A DNA stretch of 64,000 nucleotides from Nocardia pseudobrasiliensis NBRC 108224 (GTDB taxonomy: Bacteria > Actinomycetota > Actinomycetes > Mycobacteriales > Mycobacteriaceae): positions 124,001 to 188,000 of the forward strand of contig NZ_BDBS01000004.1 in the NCBI RefSeq assembly GCF_001613105.1, in the 5' to 3' direction. A model generated the notes under the pieces. The model made no database searches. It was not told the DNA's origin and saw nothing but the letters and a program-made list of their open reading frames with translations. This document shows positions 33,418-41,971 of the stretch, piece by piece. How positions within the stretch are numbered: position 1 is the stretch's first letter; each line of letters begins with the position of its first letter. The position numbers and the translations under genes were made by a program.

Positions 33418-34149
33418 ATGCGCCGCAATCCGATCGCTCGCCTCATCGTCCCGATGCTGCTCAGCCTGCTGGCACTGTCCGGAACGGCCGCCCCGGCCGA
33501 GGCCGCGCAGGCCGCGGTTCATCAGTGGTGGGGCTACTCCGGCGCGGGCATGTGGAATCTGGACACCACGGTGACGGTGCAGAAGCCCGGTCCCACAAGG
33601 TTTTTCGCGCACCAGTTCGGCTTCGAGGGCGGCGACGGGGGGTACATGGGCATCCAGCAGACTCCACACGGCCGCCAGGCGATCTTCTCGGTATGGAACT
33701 CCCCGGGCGCGGCCCAGGCCGGACCGGGCGCGTCGTGTGAGACCTTCGGCGGCGAGGGCGTGGGCTGGCACTGCCAACTCCCCTACGATTGGGCCGTCGG
33801 CAGGCCCTACCGGCTGCGCGTCTGGAAGGTCGACGCGCATTCCGACGGCGCGACCCGCTGGGTCGCCGCCGTCGCCGACACCACGACCGGCAAGGAGTCC
33901 ACGATCGGCTATCTGTGGACCCGATCCGGTCAGAAGCAGTTGCGCCCCTCCTCCGCGGTCTGGATCGAGGACTACGGCATGACCACCGGCAACTGCGCCA
34001 CCGAAACGCCCGCCACCGCGACCTTCACCTATCCGACCGGTAATGCGGGCCAGGTGACCGCGACCCGAGCCAGCGGCGACACCGCGGCCTGCGGCAACCA
34101 TCGCTCGGCCATCACCGATCACGGCAACTCGGTGACACTCGCCGAATAG
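33418..34149 (+). CDS. Secreted protein with a DUF3472-like domain
   Basis: 243 residues. A signal peptide is clear: MRRNPIARL, a hydrophobic core, then AAPAEAAQA as a likely signal-peptidase I site near residue 30. The mature part has FFAHQFGFEGGDGGYMGIQQ, which resembles the DUF3472 pattern in which a beta-sandwich fold ends in a GG-x-x-G-x-Q motif, and four cysteines (SCETFGGEGVGWHC, NCATE, AACGN) that may form disulfides. Function is unknown; the family includes proteins secreted by actinobacteria. GGAGGAAAGG precedes the ATG, so the longer upstream frame is not used. Confidence 0.8.
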   Translation: MRRNPIARLIVPMLLSLLALSGTAAPAEAAQAAVHQWWGYSGAGMWNLDTTVTVQKPGPTRFFAHQFGFEGGDGGYMGIQQTPHGRQAIFSVWNSPGAAQAGPGASCETFGGEGVGWHCQLPYDWAVGRPYRLRVWKVDAHSDGATRWVAAVADTTTGKESTIGYLWTRSGQKQLRPSSAVWIEDYGMTTGNCATETPATATFTYPTGNAGQVTATRASGDTAACGNHRSAITDHGNSVTLAE

Positions 34150-34293
34150 CTCCTCAGGCTTTGCCCAGGACCCCGCCGTACTCGTGGACCGGGACGCCAA
34201 TCGCGTCTATCAGCGCGAATACGAGCTATCGTGCCTATGACGCATGACAGGTTCGAACTCGCGATCACCGATACCACTCCTCGGAGGCAGCCA

Positions 34294-34764
34294 GTGAACA
34301 CCTCGTCGACAACCGAGCTCACCACACAGATCAGTCGCTGGTACGAGAGCTACCTCGAGGCTCTGCCCGGCCTGCTGACCGGCGATCTGCCGACGCTGTT
34401 CGACTACTTCGCCGTGCCGATGCTGTCGGTGTCCAGCAGCGGCGCGGTCACCCTGCGCAATGCGGCGGAGGTCGTCAACGGGTACGTCACCATGTTCGAG
34501 GCGGCCCACGAGGCGAAACGCCGACGCGGCGTCGAATGCGGCCATACGATCCGCATCCTCAACGCCCGCGCCGCGACCATCTCCGCCACCTGGGAATGGC
34601 ACGACGACGACGGTAACGCCCTGGCCAAGATCCCCTACGAGACCCTGCTCGCCGACAGCGGCGACGGCTGGCGCATCGTGGTGATCACGCAATTGGATCC
34701 CGACCTGGACGCCGCGGTCAGCCCGATCACGCTGCAGAGCCCGTCGGTGCGGCTCGGTTCGTAA
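34294..34764 (+). CDS. NTF2-like (SnoaL/DUF4440-type) protein
   Basis: 156 residues with the NTF2 cone layout: an N-terminal helix (QISRWYESYLEALPGLLTGD) that leads to FDYFAVPMLSVSSSGAVTLR, a helix around VVNGYVTMFEAAHEAKRR, and strands including ATISATWEWHDDDGNALAKI and GWRIVVITQL. The fold often binds small ligands or acts as an isomerase-like scaffold. A GTG start is chosen because GGAGG lies 6 bases upstream; earlier in-frame ATGs lack a site. No partner is evident. Ligand and role are unknown. Confidence 0.8.
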   Translation: MNTSSTTELTTQISRWYESYLEALPGLLTGDLPTLFDYFAVPMLSVSSSGAVTLRNAAEVVNGYVTMFEAAHEAKRRRGVECGHTIRILNARAATISATWEWHDDDGNALAKIPYETLLADSGDGWRIVVITQLDPDLDAAVSPITLQSPSVRLGS

Positions 34765-34785
34765 ACCGGGAACTGTTCGTCCGAC

Positions 34786-35490
34786 TCAGCGATATTCGGG
34801 ATTCTCGAAGTCGAACCGGCATCCGGCGTCCCACTCCGAACGCTGGTTACCGTGCGCGGGAATTCCGTTGTTGTCCTTCAGCATTCGCGCAAGATGCAGC
34901 AGATTCCACGTCATGAAGGTGGTGTTGCGGTTGGTGAAGTCGTTGTCCGGCCCGCCCGAGCCGGGATCCAGATACGACGGTCCGGGACCGGCCTCACCGA
35001 TCCACCCCGCATCGGCCTGCGGCGGGATCGTGTATCCGAGGTGCTGCAGGCTGTAGAGAACGTTCATGGCACAGTGTTTGATGCCGTCCTCGTTACCGGT
35101 GATCAGACAGCCGCCGACCCGCCCGTAGTAGGCGTACTGGCCACGCTCGTTGAGAATCGACGAGTTCCCGTACAACCTCTCGATGACCTTCTTCATCACA
35201 GAACTGTTGTCCCCCAACCAGATCGGCCCGGCAAGAACGAGAATATCGGCCTCCATCACCTGCCGCTGCAACACCGGCCACTCGTCGGTCTCCCACCCGT
35301 GCTCGGTCATATCGGGCCAGACCCCGCTGGCGATATCGTGATCGACCGCGCGAATATGCGAAACCCGCACACCGTTCTTCGCCATGATGTGGGCACTCAC
35401 ATCGATCAGCCCCCCGGTATTACTGGGCTCCGGCGAACGTTTCAACGTGCAATTGACGAACAGCGCCCGCAGATCGGTGTAGTCGGCCAT
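34786..35490 (-). CDS. Flavodoxin-like NAD(P)H-dependent oxidoreductase
   Basis: 234 residues of the flavodoxin/NADPH-dependent FMN reductase family. Visible are the first strand and phosphate loop (RALFVNCTLKRSPEPSNTGG), the ADILVLAGPIWLGDNSSVMKK segment that contacts FMN, and VGGCLITGNEDGIKHCAMNV. Proteins like this reduce quinones, azo dyes or metals, or act as electron donors. The start ATG opens MADYTDL, with GAAAGG about 9 bases upstream. The C-terminal ~60 residues (TNRNTTFMTWNLLHLARML) match a common extension of this subgroup. No operon partner is clear. Confidence 0.85.
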   Translation of the reverse strand: MADYTDLRALFVNCTLKRSPEPSNTGGLIDVSAHIMAKNGVRVSHIRAVDHDIASGVWPDMTEHGWETDEWPVLQRQVMEADILVLAGPIWLGDNSSVMKKVIERLYGNSSILNERGQYAYYGRVGGCLITGNEDGIKHCAMNVLYSLQHLGYTIPPQADAGWIGEAGPGPSYLDPGSGGPDNDFTNRNTTFMTWNLLHLARMLKDNNGIPAHGNQRSEWDAGCRFDFENPEYR

Positions 35491-35888
35491 CGCGCCAGCC
35501 TTTCGAAGGTTCGGTACCGGCCGCCGGGGTCGGCGGTCGTACCGAATCCTCGCGTCGCGAGGCAGCCCACACCAGGCGGGCACGCGGGTATCCGGCGAAT
35601 GTCAGCGAACCGTCACCTTCGAGCCGATGCTCGTCCGGTCAGTCGAGGGTGCGGATGTGGAATATCGCCGCCCGCATGCGCGTCCGACGACGCTCACGGG
35701 GCAACATCTGTTCGCTCATGATCCCTCCACACCGGACCCACCTGGACCGAACCAGATACCGAACAGAGTTGCACCCGAACAAGATTGATCGACAAGAGCA
35801 CGGAACGATGTCCGATACGTCCGAGAGTCCTTGTATGTGCCCCTACGGCAGGGTGTTGGCTGAGGACATCGGAGCAGGAGGTACGACA
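35491..35888. other. Divergent spacer between flavodoxin-like and serine hydrolase genes
   Basis: About 400 bases. It contains one candidate short reading frame on the minus strand (listed separately) and the GGAGG ribosome site for the hydrolase. In-frame codons extend the hydrolase upstream to earlier ATGs, but they would disrupt its lipoprotein signal. Otherwise I see no structure. Confidence 0.5.
35639..35719 (-). CDS. Candidate 26-residue peptide upstream of the flavodoxin-like gene
   Basis: A short frame with a good ribosome site (GGAGGGATC immediately before ATG). The peptide is Arg-rich in the middle and ends AAIFHIRTLD. It lies about 150 bases before the flavodoxin-like gene on the same strand, so it could be a leader or a small product. 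Similar short frames can arise by chance; no modifying enzyme is adjacent, so a RiPP role is not supported. Confidence 0.3.
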   Translation of the reverse strand: MSEQMLPRERRRTRMRAAIFHIRTLD

Positions 35889-36998
35889 GTGAAATGGCCC
35901 CTCGCCGTGGCGGCGACGCTCGTTCTGGCCATACCCGTCGGGGTCGGCGGATGCGCGGACCGACATCCACCCGATCGCGCCGCGCGCCTACAGACGCTGC
36001 TGGATCGGCTCGTGCACGACGCCGCGGTTCCCGGAGCGCAACTGGTGCTGACCCGCGACGGTCGTGATCTCACGCTCACCAGCGGCGTCGCCGATACGAG
36101 TACGGGAGCGGCCTTCCCCGACGCCGCCCGGGCGCGAATCGCGAGCAATACCAAGACCTTCGTCGCCTCGGTGGTCCTGCAACTGGTCGCGCAGCGCCGG
36201 GTGGAACTCGACGCCCCGGTGGCACGCTATCTGCCCGTCGCCGGTCCCGGCGGCGACGGCCGCGCGATAACCGTCCGAAATCTGCTGCAGCACACCAGCG
36301 CGATTCCCGATTATCTCACCATGCTGGATCTCGACTTTGTCGAGGCGCTCACCCGCGATCACTCGATCGGCGATCTGATCCGCCTCGGCCTGGATCAACC
36401 CGCAACCTTCGCCCCCGGCGTGAGTTTCGCATACTCCAATACCAACTACCTGTTGGCGGGGCAGTTGATCGAACGAGTGACCGGCACGCCTGTCGATGTC
36501 GAAGTGACCCAACGAATCATCAACCCGCTGGGACTGCGCGACACCTACTGGCCCCGATACCCGGCCGAGGCCGTCATCCGGGGCCCGCACCCGCGCGCCT
36601 ATCTCGAAAACGACGGCGGCCGTACCGATATCACCGATATCGACCCCAACGGCGGCCTGCCCGACGGCGCGATGATCTCCACCGGCCACGACCTGAACCG
36701 ATTCTTCCTCACCCTGCTCTCGGGCGCGGTCGTACCGCCCGCCCAGCTGGCCGAGATGCGCCGCACCGTCGCCGATCCGCACTCCGCGGACCGAGTCGGA
36801 TTGGGACTGTTCGGCAAGACCACCGCCTCCGGCGTCGAAGTCTGGGGCCACGGCGGAAGCATCCCCGGCTTCTACACCGCGGGCGGCGCGGCCCCCGACC
36901 GCGCGATCACGATCATCCTGAATCAGGTTCCCGCCGAATCGAGTTCGGGCGTCGACGAGATCATCGACGCCCTCGTGGACGAGGCCACACGCCCGTGA
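35889..36998 (+). CDS. Serine hydrolase, class C beta-lactamase/DD-peptidase-like lipoprotein
   Basis: 369 residues. A hydrophobic N-terminus ending GVGGC (Cys near residue 20) suggests a lipoprotein. The penicillin-binding fold shows SNTK (the S-x-x-K nucleophile pair) in ARIASNTKTFVA, YSN in SFAYSNTNYLLAG, and HGG in WGHGGSIPGF. This is the order and spacing of class C-like esterases and D-alanyl-D-alanine carboxypeptidases. A GTG start is chosen because GGAGG lies 7 bases upstream and it places the signal at the N-terminus. Likely acts outside the membrane on a peptide or ester bond; true beta-lactamase activity cannot be claimed. Confidence 0.86.
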   Translation: MKWPLAVAATLVLAIPVGVGGCADRHPPDRAARLQTLLDRLVHDAAVPGAQLVLTRDGRDLTLTSGVADTSTGAAFPDAARARIASNTKTFVASVVLQLVAQRRVELDAPVARYLPVAGPGGDGRAITVRNLLQHTSAIPDYLTMLDLDFVEALTRDHSIGDLIRLGLDQPATFAPGVSFAYSNTNYLLAGQLIERVTGTPVDVEVTQRIINPLGLRDTYWPRYPAEAVIRGPHPRAYLENDGGRTDITDIDPNGGLPDGAMISTGHDLNRFFLTLLSGAVVPPAQLAEMRRTVADPHSADRVGLGLFGKTTASGVEVWGHGGSIPGFYTAGGAAPDRAITIILNQVPAESSSGVDEIIDALVDEATRP

Positions 36999-37021
36999 AC
37001 GATCGCCTGGCTCACAAACCT

Positions 37022-37747
37022 TCACACACCGCCGAGCAGCTTGGCGAGGCGGCGCAGCACATCGAGTTGCACGGGGGTGTACAGCTCGTTCAGGGCCAGC
37101 ACGATCGTCTCCGTGGCGACCCGTGGCCCGTGCGGCGCGGCGAGGCCGATCTCCCGCAGTTCCGGACGGCTGCCGAACAGCTCTCGCACGAATCGGGCCA
37201 GACGCTGCGCCGACTCGCGCCGGGCGCGCTCATCGGAATCGGCTGGCAATCGGCCGAATTCGATGACCGCGGGATGGGTGAACCACGTCTCCAGCATGTC
37301 GGCGTAGGCCTCGATGGTCGCGGGGCCGAGCACCCGGGTCAGCACGACGGCCAGCGCACGGTCGGCCTCGGACAGGTCCACCTCGACCGCGGCCACCGCC
37401 AAGCGGGGCGGCAGGTCGGTCGGTGTGGCCTGGCGCAGCGTCAGGGCCAGTTCGGCGCGAATCCGTTGCAGCCGTTCGACGGTCGCGGCGAGTTCGGCGT
37501 CCAGGGTGCGCAGCGCCTGTTCGGGATGGTCGGTCATATCGCCCATCTGGGCGATCCGCGCCAGCGAGAAGCCCAGATCGATGAGGCGTTTGATCCGCAG
37601 CAGGCGCACCAGATCCGGCACGCCGTAGCGCTTGTAGCCGTTGGACCGCCGTTCGGGTTCGGCCAGCAGGCCGATCTCGTGATAGTGCCGCACAGCGCGC
37701 ACGCTGGTACCAGCTAGTTCGGCGAGTTGCCTTGTACTCCACGCCAT
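37022..37747 (-). CDS. MerR family transcriptional regulator
   Basis: 241 residues. The N-terminal winged helix has TRQLAELAGTSVRAVRHYHEIGLL and the wing NGYKRYGVPDLVRLLRIKRLIDLGFSL, both typical of MerR. A helical linker follows (ALRTLDAELAATVERLQRIR). The C-terminal part is an unrecognised effector domain rich in Arg and Glu, without the Cys ligands of metal-sensing members. The ATG at 37747 begins the domain; a longer frame reading through the upstream gene is rejected. It is last in a short minus operon with a small membrane protein and faces a DUF2306 gene, which it may control. Confidence 0.88.
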   Translation of the reverse strand: MAWSTRQLAELAGTSVRAVRHYHEIGLLAEPERRSNGYKRYGVPDLVRLLRIKRLIDLGFSLARIAQMGDMTDHPEQALRTLDAELAATVERLQRIRAELALTLRQATPTDLPPRLAVAAVEVDLSEADRALAVVLTRVLGPATIEAYADMLETWFTHPAVIEFGRLPADSDERARRESAQRLARFVRELFGSRPELREIGLAAPHGPRVATETIVLALNELYTPVQLDVLRRLAKLLGGV

Positions 37748-37755
37748 TACGGCCC

Positions 37756-38109
37756 TCAGCCTCGCCGCCGCAGGCGCACGAGCTGATAGCCGAGACTCAC
37801 CACGACGATGACCGCGGCCAGGACGGGATGCATATCCTTGGACAGACTCGGCGCGGGATCGGCTTCGGTCGCCCAGCGGATCAGCGGAATGGCATAGGCC
37901 ACGGCGAGCGCGACGGCCGCCCAGCGCAGTGCGCCTCGACGAGTGCCGCGCAGGGTGCCGATCAGTGTGGCGAGCACCGGCACGATCGCGACCATGGCGA
38001 ATTGACCGATGATCAGAACCGGCACCAGCCAGGCCGAGACCGTGACCCAGCGCGGCAGCCGGTCGGCCGCGCGATGCGTCGACTCGGGCCCAGATGTGGT
38101 GATGGACAT
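37756..38109 (-). CDS. Small membrane protein upstream of the MerR gene
   Basis: 117 residues with membrane segments at about 24-50 (SAWLVPVLIIGQFAMVAIV), 64-80 (WAAVALAVAYAIPLI) and 93-110 (PVLAAVIVVVSLGYQL). GAGGAAA lies a few bases before the ATG. The stop is 8 bases before the MerR start, so the two genes are coupled. No family is recognised. It may be the target or partner of the regulator's response. Confidence 0.72.
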   Translation of the reverse strand: MSITTSGPESTHRAADRLPRWVTVSAWLVPVLIIGQFAMVAIVPVLATLIGTLRGTRRGALRWAAVALAVAYAIPLIRWATEADPAPSLSKDMHPVLAAVIVVVSLGYQLVRLRRRG

Positions 38110-38118
38110 GATGTTTCC

Positions 38119-38217
38119 TCATTCCTCGGTCGAACGGTTGTCGACCGCGGCGAGCGCGGCGATCAGGACGATTCCGAGCATCGTGGTCTGCGTCTTCGAC
38201 GCGCTGATGTCGCTCAT
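38119..38217 (-). CDS. Candidate 32-residue membrane peptide, first in the MerR operon
   Basis: A short frame encoding a polar start (MSDISASKTQTT), one hydrophobic segment (MLGIVLIAALAAV) and a charged end. It has a weak GAGG site about 9 bases upstream of ATG and stops 9 bases before the next gene's start. Its position and single membrane helix are consistent with a small membrane peptide, but chance is not excluded. Confidence 0.42.
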   Translation of the reverse strand: MSDISASKTQTTMLGIVLIAALAAVDNRSTEE

Positions 38218-38319
38218 GGGCGTGGTCCTCACAGCGTTGGTAAGCAGCTATCGACTTGGTTAGAGCCTATAACCAGATCGGGGCGATAAGCAATAGCAAG
38301 AGTGAGACTCTCTAACGGT

Positions 38320-38338
38320 TGACCCTGCCGCTGGGTCA
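38320..38338. promoter_or_regulatory. Dyad resembling a MerR operator
   Basis: TGACCC and its reverse complement GGGTCA flank a 7-base spacer, giving a 19-base dyad like those bound by MerR proteins. It lies between the MerR-containing operon and the divergent DUF2306 gene, 18 bases before that gene's start ATG. Position and length make the neighbouring MerR protein the natural candidate to bind it. Confidence 0.5.
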
Positions 38339-38355
38339 GCGTGTCTTCTCGGGTC

Positions 38356-39057
38356 ATGACCATCACGACCACCGCCCGCTCCAGCTGGGCCTGGGTCACC
38401 CTCTCCTCCGTCGCCGTCGCGGCGTACTTCGTCGGCCAATACGCCCAGGGCTCATTGGATTCGCTCGCCCGCGCACACACCGGACTCGCGGCGACCTATG
38501 CCGCCAGACCCTGGCCGATTCAGGTGGCCTTCTACTTGCACATCGTCCTCGCCGGACTCGCGCTGGCACTGGGACCCTGGCAGTTCGCGAAACGAATTCG
38601 CGTGCGGCATATTCGTATTCACCGCGCCATAGGACGGATCTACCTGATCGCGGTTCTCGTCGGCGGCGTCGCGGCCCTCGTCATGGCGCCGTTCAATTCC
38701 GCCGGCATGGTGGGATTCTTCGGCTTCGGCGCGCTGGCCGTGCTGTGGCCCTGGACGGCTTGGCGTGCCTTCCGCGCGGTGCGCGACCGCGATATCGCCT
38801 CCCATCAGGCCTGGATGATCCGCTGCTTCGCCCTGACCTACGCCGCGGTCACGCTGCGCCTGGAATTCGCCGCCCTCATTCTGATACAGCTCCCCTTCGC
38901 CGGGCCCGACGCCGATTTCGCCGCCCTCTCCGCCAATGCCTATGCCCCGCTGGCCTTCCTCGCCTGGCTGCCCAATCTCGTGATCGCCGAATTCATGGTC
39001 CGCCGCCGCGGTCTCCCGGCCCTGTATCTGACCACCCGGCCGATCCCGACCGTCTGA
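38356..39057 (+). CDS. DUF2306 family membrane protein
   Basis: 233 residues with about seven membrane segments. LALALGPWQFAKRIRVRHI followed by IHRAIGRIYLIAVL is characteristic of DUF2306, as is the later SHQAWMIRCFALTYAAVTLR with a conserved His. Such proteins have no firm function; some relatives are linked to haem or electron transfer in membranes. The ATG at 38356 is preferred over a GTG 15 bases earlier, which nearly touches the dyad. It is divergent from the MerR operon and is probably its regulated target. Confidence 0.8.
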   Translation: MTITTTARSSWAWVTLSSVAVAAYFVGQYAQGSLDSLARAHTGLAATYAARPWPIQVAFYLHIVLAGLALALGPWQFAKRIRVRHIRIHRAIGRIYLIAVLVGGVAALVMAPFNSAGMVGFFGFGALAVLWPWTAWRAFRAVRDRDIASHQAWMIRCFALTYAAVTLRLEFAALILIQLPFAGPDADFAALSANAYAPLAFLAWLPNLVIAEFMVRRRGLPALYLTTRPIPTV

Positions 39058-39148
39058 TTCCACGCGGACGCGACAATTCGAATTCTCATCCACGGCGGCC
39101 GCGGCATCGAATACGTCTCGACGAACCCATGCGATCGAAAGGGGAAAT

Positions 39149-39481
39149 ATGTATTTACGTCGTCCCACCCACTGGGTGACCGTTGCGCTGGCGGGCGTCG
39201 CGATCGCCGCGGCCGGGCCCGGCCCGATCGCCCATGCCGATACCACCTATCAGGTCGTCAAGGGGCCGCAGGGCAAGGCGTCCGTCGCGACCTGTCCGGA
39301 CGGGGCCAAGGCCACGAGCGGCGGATGGGAGGCCGGAAACGGCCAGGCCCCGGACACTCTCGAATACAGCAGGCCGACCGCCGACGATTCCGGCTGGGAG
39401 GTCGCGAGCCATTCCTCGCGCCAGGTCGTCGCCTACGCCGTCTGCGCGTCCGAGACCCCGCCTCCGCAGCCGCCGCAGTAG
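39149..39481 (+). CDS. Small secreted protein, unknown function
   Basis: 110 residues. A signal peptide is visible (MYLRRPTHWVTVALAGVAIA with a site around GPIAHADT, near residue 31). The mature part has two cysteines (ATCPDGAKA, YAVCASE) that could pair, with KATSGGWEAG and SGWEVASHS between them, a pattern common in small actinobacterial exported proteins. The C-terminus is Pro/Gln-rich. GGGGAA lies just before the ATG. No function is assigned. Confidence 0.75.
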   Translation: MYLRRPTHWVTVALAGVAIAAAGPGPIAHADTTYQVVKGPQGKASVATCPDGAKATSGGWEAGNGQAPDTLEYSRPTADDSGWEVASHSSRQVVAYAVCASETPPPQPPQ

Positions 39482-39490
39482 TTCCGAGAT

Positions 39491-41935
39491 CTACCCGCGC
39501 GACGCGCGGCGAGCCGTACCGCGGTGCGCGGGAACGCTCGCCGGATCCTCCGGCCACGAATGTTTGGGATAGCGGCCGCGCAGCTCGGCGCGAACCTGCG
39601 GCCAACCCGTGCTCCAGAAGGACGCCAGATCCGCGGTGACGGCCACCGGGCGCTGTGCCGGGGACAGCAGGTGCAGCAGCACCGGGGCCGCCCCGTCGGC
39701 CAGTGCGGGCGTATCGGACCAGCCGAACACCTCCTGCACCCGCACGGCCAGCACCGGGCGCTCGCCGGAGTAGTCCACGCGAATTCGGCTGCCGGACGGG
39801 ACTTCCAGACGTTCCGGGGCGAGCTCGTCGAAACGGGCGGCCGCGGGCCAGGGCAGCAGGCGGCGCAGCGCCCGGCCGGTGTCGACGCGTTCGAGGTCCG
39901 CGCGGCGACGGGCGGTGGCCAGTTCCGGGCCCAGCCAGGCATCGAGATCGGCGAGCAGGGCCTCGTCGTCGACCGGCGGCCACGGCGCGCCCAGGGTGCG
40001 CTGCAGGAAGTCCAGGCGTTGGCGCAGCGCGAGTGTCTCCGCGTCCCAACGCAACAGGCCCAGTCCGACCGTGTGTAACCCAGTGCGCAGCGCGGCGGCG
40101 ATCGACCCGGAATCCGGATCGCGCAGCGGCCGCTCCGACAAGACCAGCGCGCCCAGGCGCGTCACCCGACGGGCCACCACATCCCCGTCGACCCAGTCGA
40201 CCTCCTCGATCGTGGCCAGCAGGCTCGGGGCCGCGCGGCGGGCAAGCTCCACATCGGCGTTGGCCGCCAGGCGAATACGGCCCTCGGACCGTCCCGGATC
40301 GCGGGCGGCCACCGCGACGGCCAGCCATTCCGAATCGGCCAGGCCGGAGCCGGGCGGCAGGGTCACCGCGGTGCCACCGGCCATGAGGTAACTCGTCGAT
40401 CCCGCGGCGCGTCGCCGGGCAAGACGTTCCGGATGAGCAAGCGCCACAACGAAAGCCGGATCGTCCTCGCCATCGGCAGTCCCCTCGACGAGACGGGCCA
40501 ATCGCTCCGCCTCCCGCTTCCAGCGCGACGGGCGTTCGCGACGCAGCGCGCGGATCGCCTCTACCACATCGACTCCGGATGCCAGGGTGTCGTCGTCGAG
40601 CAGCGCGACCACTTCCGCGGCGGTCCGCGCCCCGACCACGGCCGCACCGTCGAGCAGGGCGCGGGCGAGTCTGGGATGCAGACCCAGCGCGGCCATCCTC
40701 CTGCCGCGATCGGTCACCGAACCGTCCGCGGCCACGGCTCCCAAGGCCCGCAACACTTCTCGGCCCGCGGCCAGCGGGCCGGGCGGTGGGGCATCCCACC
40801 AGGCCAGGCCCTCGCCGTCGGGTGTTCCCCAGCACGCGAGTTCCAGCGTCAGCCGCGTCAGGTCGGCGGTGCGGATCTCCGGTTCGGGATAGGCGGGCAG
40901 CGTGGCGTGTTCGTTCTCCGGCCAGCATCGCCACACCCGGCCCGGCGCTTCGCGACCCGCACGCCCGGCGCGCTGGTCGGCGACGGCCGCCGAGACCCGA
41001 ACCGTCGCCAGCCCGGACAGTCCGCGCCGGTGGTCGGTGCGCGGCACGCGGGCCAGTCCGGAGTCCACCACCGCGCGCACGCCGGGCACGGTCAGGCTGG
41101 ATTCGGCTACCGCCGTGGACAATACGACGCGTCGCCGCGCGCCCCGGGCCAGCGCGAGATCCTGCGAGGCCGCCGACAGACGCCCGTGCAGCGGCAGCAC
41201 ATCGACCTCCCGCAGCCCGGTCAGCAGCGCCGCGGTCCGCCGAATCTCCGCCGCACCGGGCAGGAAGACCAGCACATCCCCGTCGGTTTCGGCCAGCGCG
41301 GTCCGGGTCGCCCGTGCCACCTGCGTCTCGGTTCGCTCGCCCTTGATCGGTGGCACGTACGCGATGTCGACCGGATAGGTTCGCCCCCGCACCTCCAGCG
41401 TCGGCGCGGGTCGATCGTCGCCGAGCAGATCCGCCAACCGATCCGCGGCCACCGTCGCCGAGGTGGCCAGCACCCGCAGGTCCGGGCGCAGGCCGTTCCG
41501 CGCATCCAGCAACAGGGCCAGCAGCAGGTCGGCGTCCAGATGCCGCTCGTGACATTCGTCGAGCACGATCGTCCGAACCCCGGCCAGTTCCGGATCGCCC
41601 TGCAATCGCCGCACCAGCAGACCCGAGGTCACCACCTCGATGCGAGTGCCCGCGCTCACGCGCCGATCGCCACGGACGGAATAGCCGACGGTGTCGCCGA
41701 CCCGCTCGCCCAGCAGTGCCGCCATCCGCGCGGCGGCCGCCCGCGCCGCCAGCCGCCGCGGCTCGGCGACCACCACGCGCCCGTCGGCCGCCGCGGCCAA
41801 AGCCAATGGCACCAGGGTCGTCTTACCGGTGCCCGGCGGCGCGACGAGCACGGCGGTTCCGCGCGCGGCCAGCGTCTCGCACACCTCGTCGAGCGCGGCG
41901 CGCACGGGAAGATCAGGCAGTTCGGGCAGTTTCAT
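39491..41935 (-). CDS. hrpB: ATP-dependent RNA helicase HrpB
   Basis: 814 residues, the usual HrpB length. Walker A is APPGTGKTT (about 35-43), the DEAH-box equivalent DECHERHLDADLLLALLLD follows, then motif III LATSATV and the second RecA domain with QRAGRAGREAPG and VLSTAVAESSLTVPGV. The C-terminal HrpB-specific region contains FWSTGWPQVRAELRGRYPKH, a well-kept family ending. The protein is a DEAH-type helicase of uncertain cellular role. It starts 36 bases from the stop of the acyl-CoA ligase gene. No odd features. Confidence 0.93.
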   Translation of the reverse strand: MKLPELPDLPVRAALDEVCETLAARGTAVLVAPPGTGKTTLVPLALAAAADGRVVVAEPRRLAARAAAARMAALLGERVGDTVGYSVRGDRRVSAGTRIEVVTSGLLVRRLQGDPELAGVRTIVLDECHERHLDADLLLALLLDARNGLRPDLRVLATSATVAADRLADLLGDDRPAPTLEVRGRTYPVDIAYVPPIKGERTETQVARATRTALAETDGDVLVFLPGAAEIRRTAALLTGLREVDVLPLHGRLSAASQDLALARGARRRVVLSTAVAESSLTVPGVRAVVDSGLARVPRTDHRRGLSGLATVRVSAAVADQRAGRAGREAPGRVWRCWPENEHATLPAYPEPEIRTADLTRLTLELACWGTPDGEGLAWWDAPPPGPLAAGREVLRALGAVAADGSVTDRGRRMAALGLHPRLARALLDGAAVVGARTAAEVVALLDDDTLASGVDVVEAIRALRRERPSRWKREAERLARLVEGTADGEDDPAFVVALAHPERLARRRAAGSTSYLMAGGTAVTLPPGSGLADSEWLAVAVAARDPGRSEGRIRLAANADVELARRAAPSLLATIEEVDWVDGDVVARRVTRLGALVLSERPLRDPDSGSIAAALRTGLHTVGLGLLRWDAETLALRQRLDFLQRTLGAPWPPVDDEALLADLDAWLGPELATARRRADLERVDTGRALRRLLPWPAAARFDELAPERLEVPSGSRIRVDYSGERPVLAVRVQEVFGWSDTPALADGAAPVLLHLLSPAQRPVAVTADLASFWSTGWPQVRAELRGRYPKHSWPEDPASVPAHRGTARRASRG

Positions 41936-41971
41936 CGCTCGACCAGTCTGCCCGGACCCGATCGGGACCGC

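Noticed and set aside
34150..34293. Extended N-terminus of the NTF2-like protein from an earlier ATG
   Set aside because: The GTG at 34294 has GGAGG at good spacing, while the earlier ATG has no site and adds an unlikely polar extension.
35639..35719. RiPP precursor peptide
   Set aside because: No modifying enzyme, protease or transporter of a RiPP system adjoins the short frame; kept only as a candidate small gene.
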